Shown here: positions 5,883-9,410 of the stretch, piece after piece
How the letters are laid out: the number at the start of each line of letters is the position of its first letter
Numbering within the stretch: the stretch's first letter is position 1
DNA from: JBEKCP01 sp050014815
GTDB lineage: Bacteria; Planctomycetota; Planctomycetia; Pirellulales; Thermoguttaceae
Direction of reading: 5' to 3'
Assembly (NCBI GenBank): GCA_050014815.1
Contig: JBEKCP010000192.1
Coordinates: 1 to 9,410 of the forward strand
Length of the DNA stretch: 9,410 bases
The notes under the pieces: model-generated
Databases searched by the model: none
The model's input: the letters and a program-made list of their open reading frames with translations, nothing else
What the model was told of the DNA's origin: nothing
Made by a program: the position numbers and the translations under genes

Positions 5883-5935
5883 GCACGAAATCCCAAACAA
5901 ATCCAAAATCCCAAATCCAAAATCCAAAATCGCAC
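5867..5935. repeat. AT-rich short tandem-like repeat
   Basis: AAGCACGAAATCC occurs twice (5867-5879 and 5881-5893) with a 14-bp period. A degenerate run of AATCC/CAAAATCC units follows to about 5935. On the plus strand the tract is almost free of T relative to A and contrasts with the GC-rich flanks. Similar AAATCCAAAATCC-type tracts are, as I recall, scattered between genes in planctomycete genomes. The first copy overlaps the last codons and the stop of the dehydrogenase gene. Confidence 0.7.
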
Positions 5936-5999
5936 CAGCCACTACTCGGCGGTGTCACTATTTTCCGGCCGATAAACGCGAGCGGCCCGGAGAATGGCC

Positions 6000-6029
6000 T
6001 TTACGTCGGCCGGCCGCGGCAGCTAAAAT
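6000..6029 (+). promoter_or_regulatory. Possible promoter of the kinase gene
   Basis: TTTACG (6000-6005) and TAAAAT (6024-6029) are spaced by 18 bp; the second matches TATAAT at 5 of 6 positions. A start near 6036 would give a leader of under 20 nt that includes the GGGAG ribosome-binding site (6041-6045). The -35 is weak. Confidence 0.3.
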
Positions 6030-6052
6030 AGTAGTCCAGTGGGAGTCCTCCT

Positions 6053-7162
6053 ATGAGCACAACCTTTCTGGAAGGCAGCGGCACGCGGACCTGGGGCGGT
6101 CATCCGGCAACCCATTGCTCGGATGAGATGCTCGGCCGCTACCGGACCATCCTGGAGGAGAAACGGCTCACTTGGACGGAGCACCCCCGGCTGATGCGGG
6201 TGCTGGGCTCCGGCGGACAGGGCGTGGTCTATTTGAGCGAGCGCCGCGGAACCGACAACTTTACCCTGCCGGTAGCCCTGAAGATCTTCTCTCCCGAGCG
6301 CTACGAGGACGACCGCGCCTACGACGAGGCCATGGGGCGAATGGCCCAGGTGGCCGCCCACGTCGCCCAGATCCAGCAGGATAACCTGCTGGACGTCCAC
6401 AACTGGGTCGACCGCGACCGCATCCGCCTGATGGAAATGGAATGGGTCAACGGGTACGACCTCAGCCAGTTGCTCACTCGGAAGATGCTCGACTGCGTGC
6501 AGAAGCGGGTCGATGCGAAGCGGTGGCGGTACGTCAACGAAGTGATCGTCACGGGCGGTCCGGTGCAGCCGCGGCTGAAGCCGGGCGTCGCCATCGCCAT
6601 TGTTCGCGATTGCCTGGCGGCCCTGGCGGCACTCCACCGCGAGGGGATCGTCCACGGCGACTTGAAGCCCGCCAACATCATGCTCAAGCGGACCGGCAAC
6701 GCGAAGATCGTGGACATCGGGTCGGCGTTCGAGGTGGGCCATCCGCCCATCCGCCGGACCTGCACCCCCAGCTACGCCTCGCCCGAAGTGCTCGAAGGCG
6801 GCGAGACCACCCCCCGCAGCGATCTGGCCAGCCTGGGGTACGTGCTGGTCGAGATGCTGTCGGGCCAGCCCCCTTTTTCCGGCCTGACCGGACTCCGCGA
6901 GCTGCTGGAGGCCAAACGGTTCCTCGCCCAGCGGCTCCCCCACCTGCTGCCCGAAGACGTCGTCTCCAGCGAGCTCTTGATGGCGTTCTGCCGCGGGCTG
7001 GTCGCCCCCGACCCGACGCGGCGGTTCCCTACCGCCGAGGCGGCCGACCTGGTGAAAGACGGGGCCGCCGCCTTCCATCGCCAACTGGTCAAGAGCGACC
7101 TGGCCAGCGAATACGACAATGAAATCCGTACCTGGCTCAACGAACTGACCGAACTGGGCTAG
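6053..7162 (+). CDS. Eukaryotic-like serine/threonine protein kinase
   Basis: The 369-residue protein is a Hanks-type kinase that transfers phosphate from ATP to Ser/Thr; its targets are unknown. Visible motifs in order are the Gly-rich loop GSGGQGVVY (52-60), the ATP-anchoring Lys77 in VALK, HGDLKPAN (201-208) with catalytic Asp203 and Asn208, DIG (221-223) in place of DFG with metal-binding Asp221, SPE (243-245) in place of APE, the conserved Asp257 in SDLASLG, and an Arg in DPTRRF (320-325). All catalytic residues are present, so activity is expected. HGD instead of HRD removes the Arg that links activity to activation-loop phosphorylation. About 30 residues rich in basic amino acids (150-180) are inserted before the helix that precedes HGD. 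There is no membrane segment or sensor domain, unlike many bacterial kinases of this class. GGGAG (6041-6045) precedes the ATG by 7 nt. The next gene follows on the same strand. Confidence 0.95.
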   Translation: MSTTFLEGSGTRTWGGHPATHCSDEMLGRYRTILEEKRLTWTEHPRLMRVLGSGGQGVVYLSERRGTDNFTLPVALKIFSPERYEDDRAYDEAMGRMAQVAAHVAQIQQDNLLDVHNWVDRDRIRLMEMEWVNGYDLSQLLTRKMLDCVQKRVDAKRWRYVNEVIVTGGPVQPRLKPGVAIAIVRDCLAALAALHREGIVHGDLKPANIMLKRTGNAKIVDIGSAFEVGHPPIRRTCTPSYASPEVLEGGETTPRSDLASLGYVLVEMLSGQPPFSGLTGLRELLEAKRFLAQRLPHLLPEDVVSSELLMAFCRGLVAPDPTRRFPTAEAADLVKDGAAAFHRQLVKSDLASEYDNEIRTWLNELTELG

Positions 7163-7214
7163 TGCCCTGGTGAGCAATTACCGGGATCATTCGTTGGCCA
7201 ATGGGGTTGTCCGC

Positions 7215-8471
7215 ATGCCTGTTCGCCCGATCGATCGCTGGCTGCCGTGGGCAGCGATTTGCGTCCTGGCCGCCTGGCCGGCGACCGCCTCAGCCCAGAA
7301 ACATGGGTCGCCCCAATCGCTCGAACAGGCCCGCAATCGGATGGTCGACCAGGAAGTGGTGGGCGCGGGCATCAAGGATCCGCGCGTCATCCAGTCGATG
7401 CGCGTCACTCCGCGGCATGAGTTCGTGCCCGCCAGGTTGATCGACCGGGCGTACTTCGACATGTCGCTGCCGATCGGCGAACGTCAGACCATTTCGCCGC
7501 CGATGCTCGTGGCCTACATGACCGAGCAGTTGGAACCGCAGCCGCGCGACCGCGTGTTGGAAATCGGCACCGGCAGCGGTTACCAGGCGGCGGTGCTCAG
7601 CCCGCTGGTAAAAGAGGTGTACTCGATCGAAATCATCGAATCGTTGGGAAAGCATGCGAAGCAAACGCTCAAGCGGCTCAAGTACGCGAATGTGTTCGTG
7701 AAGATCGGCGACGGCTATCAGGGCTGGGCGGAGAATGCCCCGTTCGACAAGATTATCGTCACCTGCTCGCCGGAAAAGGTGCCGCAACCGCTCGTCGATC
7801 AACTCAAGGAAGGGGGACGCATGATCATTCCGGTGGGCGAGCGCTACCAGCAAGTTCTCCACCTCCTGAAGAAGCAGGACGGCGAACTGATCAACGAAGC
7901 GTTGCGGCCGACACTGTTCGTGCCGATGTCCGGCAAGGCCGAGGAGAGCCGGCAGGTCCAGCCCGACCCGCTGCACCCCAAGTTGATCAACGGCGGCTTC
8001 GAGGAGGTCACCGGCACCAGCGGCGAACCGACGGGCTGGTACTATATCCGCCAGATGACGGTCGCGACCGCCCCCGACGCCCCGGAAGGGCGCAATTACG
8101 CGACCTTCTCCAACTCCGAGCCCGGCCGCGGCTGCCGGGCGCTGCAAGGCTTCCCGATCGACGGCGGCAAGGTCCACGAATTGGAGCTCTCCTGCATGGT
8201 GCGCGGGAAGGACATTGCTCCCGGTCTCGCGCCCAGTCAAGCACCCCGGTTTGCGATCGTATTCTTGGACGAGAACCGCGCCACCGTGGGAAACGTGGCC
8301 GTCGGGCCATGGCGGGGAACCTTCGAGTGGCGACGGATGACCGGTCGGGTCAAAGTGCCGCTGCACGCGCGGGAGGGGATCGTCAACATCGGGCTGCTGG
8401 GCGGGACCGGCGAAATATCGTACGACGATGTCCAGATCCGTCCGGCCAACGCCGAAAAAGGGGGGACGTGA
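7215..8471 (+). CDS. pcm: Exported protein-L-isoaspartate O-methyltransferase with C-terminal jelly-roll domain
   Basis: The enzyme transfers a methyl group from S-adenosylmethionine to L-isoaspartyl residues, starting repair of damaged proteins. From the ATG at 7215 it has 418 residues. Residues 1-27 form a clear Sec signal peptide ending ATASA before QKH. The methyltransferase domain (about 35-235) contains PIGERQTISPPMLVAYM (86-102), the cofactor motif VLEIGTGSGYQAAVL (114-128), an acidic SIEI strand end (137-140), FDKIIVTCS (177-185) and GGRMIIPVG (200-208), all typical. Ordinary Pcm ends near residue 220; here residues 256-410 add a domain beginning NGGFEE and ending ISYDDVQI, the hallmarks of a CBM4/9-like galactose-binding jelly roll. 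A GTG start at 7170 is possible, 7 nt after the kinase stop, but it would add 15 residues with weaker coding bias before the signal peptide. It is probably co-transcribed with the kinase gene. A nested palindrome begins right after its stop. Confidence 0.94.
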   Translation: MPVRPIDRWLPWAAICVLAAWPATASAQKHGSPQSLEQARNRMVDQEVVGAGIKDPRVIQSMRVTPRHEFVPARLIDRAYFDMSLPIGERQTISPPMLVAYMTEQLEPQPRDRVLEIGTGSGYQAAVLSPLVKEVYSIEIIESLGKHAKQTLKRLKYANVFVKIGDGYQGWAENAPFDKIIVTCSPEKVPQPLVDQLKEGGRMIIPVGERYQQVLHLLKKQDGELINEALRPTLFVPMSGKAEESRQVQPDPLHPKLINGGFEEVTGTSGEPTGWYYIRQMTVATAPDAPEGRNYATFSNSEPGRGCRALQGFPIDGGKVHELELSCMVRGKDIAPGLAPSQAPRFAIVFLDENRATVGNVAVGPWRGTFEWRRMTGRVKVPLHAREGIVNIGLLGGTGEISYDDVQIRPANAEKGGT

Positions 8472-8680
8472 ACACTACTGCGCAAGGGAAAGGGGACTGG
8501 CTCCGTCGCCACGCTCGATGTGGCGGTGGGCAAACGGGTTGCGGCGACGGTGCCTGTCCCCTTTCCCCGGCGGGCGAAAAAAGGGGGACAGGCACCGTGG
8601 CGGCGGCGATTCTTCCAACGGCAAGCAACCTGCGCCACGGAGCCAGTCCCCCTTTTTTCGCCGAACTTGCGCAGTAGTGT
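8472..8680. repeat. Nested inverted-repeat element (REP/MITE-like)
   Basis: Three nested pairs of perfect 15-bp arms make up this 209-bp element. The ends are ACACTACTGCGCAAG (8472-8486) and its complement (8666-8680). Next are GGGGACTGGCTCCGT (8492-8506) with 8637-8651. The innermost are ACGGTGCCTGTCCCC (8547-8561) with GGGGACAGGCACCGT (8584-8598). The middle and inner arms are the same unit, GGGGACWGGCWCCGT, present four times in alternating orientation; within each pair the W positions match so that pairing is kept. Two copies are preceded by a shared GCGAAAAAAGG flank. GGGGACAGGCACC-type palindromes are, as I recall, common between planctomycete genes. It contains no gene, so it would move only with a transposase supplied elsewhere. 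It begins directly after the pcm stop. Confidence 0.85.
8637..8658 (+). terminator. Possible transcription terminator in the repeat element
   Basis: The right middle arm ACGGAGCCAGTCCCC (8637-8651) can pair with 8492-8506 in the plus-strand transcript and is followed by a run of T (8653-8658). The inner hairpin at 8547-8598 would fold first. The element sits between convergent genes (the methyltransferase and the oxidoreductase), where a two-way terminator would be useful. The long distance between the middle arms weakens the case. Confidence 0.3.
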
Positions 8681-8697
8681 GAAGTGCCCCGGGGCCG

Positions 8698-9410
8698 TTA
8701 GGCCAGCGATATCCGCCGGCCTTCGCGCTGGGCCCGGCGGGCCTGCTCCACGATGAACAACGCCCGGTACGCGTCCTCCAGGTCCGAGGTCTTCCGCACC
8801 AGGCTGGTCACCGCGCGGTGGAACTGGGTCAGCAGTTGCTCCCCGACCGGCCGCTCGCTGTCGAGCGATTCCTGGTGGCGGCCCGCCTCGTCGAACCAGA
8901 CCAGCGTCGAAGGCAAGTCCACGAAGGCAATCCCCCGTTGGCACGACACCTGAAGCGCCGGCAACGGCCGGTAAGTGATGGCCTCCTGCCAGTGGGCCGG
9001 AACGTAGCGCCCGCAACTGATCTGCGCCACGGTTCCGCTGCCCGGCAAACTCGCGTCCGAGAAGTCCAGGCTCATCATCTGGTAGTCCTCTTCTCCGCGC
9101 GGGCAATCGCCGGGGTGCATGACGCCGGTCACCCAGGAGGCCTCGCGGTCGACGACGTAGCGGCACCAATCGACCAGCTCGACAAGGAATCGGGTTCCGG
9201 AGGGCTGCGGCCAGCGGCCCGCCGGGGGCACGCCCGGCGTGTCGGCCACCGACCGCTGGTGGCAGAACAGCAGCCGCGGCGAGCCCAGCCGCGTGGCGAT
9301 CAACTCTTTTAGCCGCAAGGTGGCGGGGGCGTACCGGCGGGCGAATTCGGCCATAAAGGCGACTCCCGCCTCCTCGACCCGCTGCCGGACCAGGTCCGCT
9401 TCCTCCAAGG
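8698..9410 (-). CDS. Gfo/Idh/MocA family oxidoreductase (C-terminal part; 5' end beyond window)
   Basis: The reading frame enters from the right edge and ends at TAA 8698-8700, giving 237 codons. Family members are NAD(P)-dependent and mostly act on sugars or sugar derivatives. The first visible residues, EEADLVRQRVEEAGVAFMAEFARRYAPATLRLKELIATRLGSPRLLF, match the end of the Rossmann domain and the crossover into the C-terminal alpha/beta domain. The N-terminal Gly-rich loop and the EKP lysine therefore lie outside the window, roughly 100 residues upstream. Later strands with SGTVAQISCGRY, QVSCQRGIAFVD and TLVWFDEAGRH, and the final helix DLEDAYRALFIVEQARRAQREGRRISL, are typical of the family. 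At the place of the usual H-x-x-D active-site motif the sequence reads ELVDW, so the Asp is kept but the His is replaced by Glu. The substrate is unknown. It is convergent with the methyltransferase gene across the palindromic element. Confidence 0.92.
   Translation of the reverse strand, partial: LEEADLVRQRVEEAGVAFMAEFARRYAPATLRLKELIATRLGSPRLLFCHQRSVADTPGVPPAGRWPQPSGTRFLVELVDWCRYVVDREASWVTGVMHPGDCPRGEEDYQMMSLDFSDASLPGSGTVAQISCGRYVPAHWQEAITYRPLPALQVSCQRGIAFVDLPSTLVWFDEAGRHQESLDSERPVGEQLLTQFHRAVTSLVRKTSDLEDAYRALFIVEQARRAQREGRRISLA

Noticed and set aside
5867..5935. The AT-rich repeats as a CRISPR array
   Set aside because: Units are too short (7-14 bp), have no spacers of constant length, and no cas gene is nearby.
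4691..6031. Plus-strand 446-codon frame and minus-strand 382-codon frame over the dehydrogenase
   Set aside because: Both are Arg/Gly/Pro-rich shadows; the frame at 4857-5882 has the complete dehydrogenase motifs.
6023..7177. A 384-codon minus-strand frame opposite the kinase
   Set aside because: Antisense shadow; the plus strand carries all kinase motifs.
7290..8366. A 358-codon minus-strand frame opposite pcm
   Set aside because: Antisense shadow of the methyltransferase gene, with no family features.
8237..9169. A 310-codon minus-strand frame crossing the palindrome
   Set aside because: It runs through two convergent genes and the repeat element in a different frame from the oxidoreductase; low-complexity product.

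Overview
The window is GC-rich DNA (a hand count gives 41 of 60 bases in 1441-1500) from what looks like a planctomycete. The evidence is a large exported TPR/CHAT-type protein, a divergent eukaryotic-like Ser/Thr kinase, an exported protein-L-isoaspartate methyltransferase carrying a jelly-roll domain, a Gfo/Idh/MocA oxidoreductase, and two families of intergenic repeats. The phylum call is inference from gene content and style; no rRNA or other marker gene is present.

Layout. (1) 1-2374, minus strand: the N-terminal 791 codons of a secreted TPR protein that runs off the left edge, probably into a CHAT protease domain. (2) 2375-2791: a divergent spacer with a short perfect inverted repeat, a 44-residue ribbon-helix-helix-like gene (plus strand), and a second small hairpin. 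(3) 2792-4435, minus strand: a distinctly AT-richer island with three tightly overlapping or abutting genes of 223, 180 and 101 residues. The last two resemble a HicB-like antitoxin and a small conserved-His partner. Upstream are two tandem sigma70-type promoters; a perfect 16-bp palindrome overlaps the -10 element of the nearer one. This is the best candidate in the window for an undescribed system. (4) 4436-4856: no convincing gene, but an orphan plus-strand terminator-like hairpin. (5) 4857-8471, plus strand: an NAD-dependent D-2-hydroxyacid dehydrogenase, a short AT-rich repeat, the Ser/Thr kinase and the exported isoaspartate methyltransferase, the last two only 52 bp apart. (6) 8472-8680: a nested inverted-repeat element beginning right after the methyltransferase stop codon. 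(7) 8698-9410, minus strand: the C-terminal part of a Gfo/Idh/MocA-family oxidoreductase that enters from the right edge.

How the genes may work together. The three island genes look like one autoregulated operon acquired by transfer; its toxin-antitoxin nature is inference. Kinase and methyltransferase are probably co-transcribed and end at the palindromic element, which also separates them from the convergent oxidoreductase. No metabolic link between the dehydrogenase and the oxidoreductase can be shown from this window.
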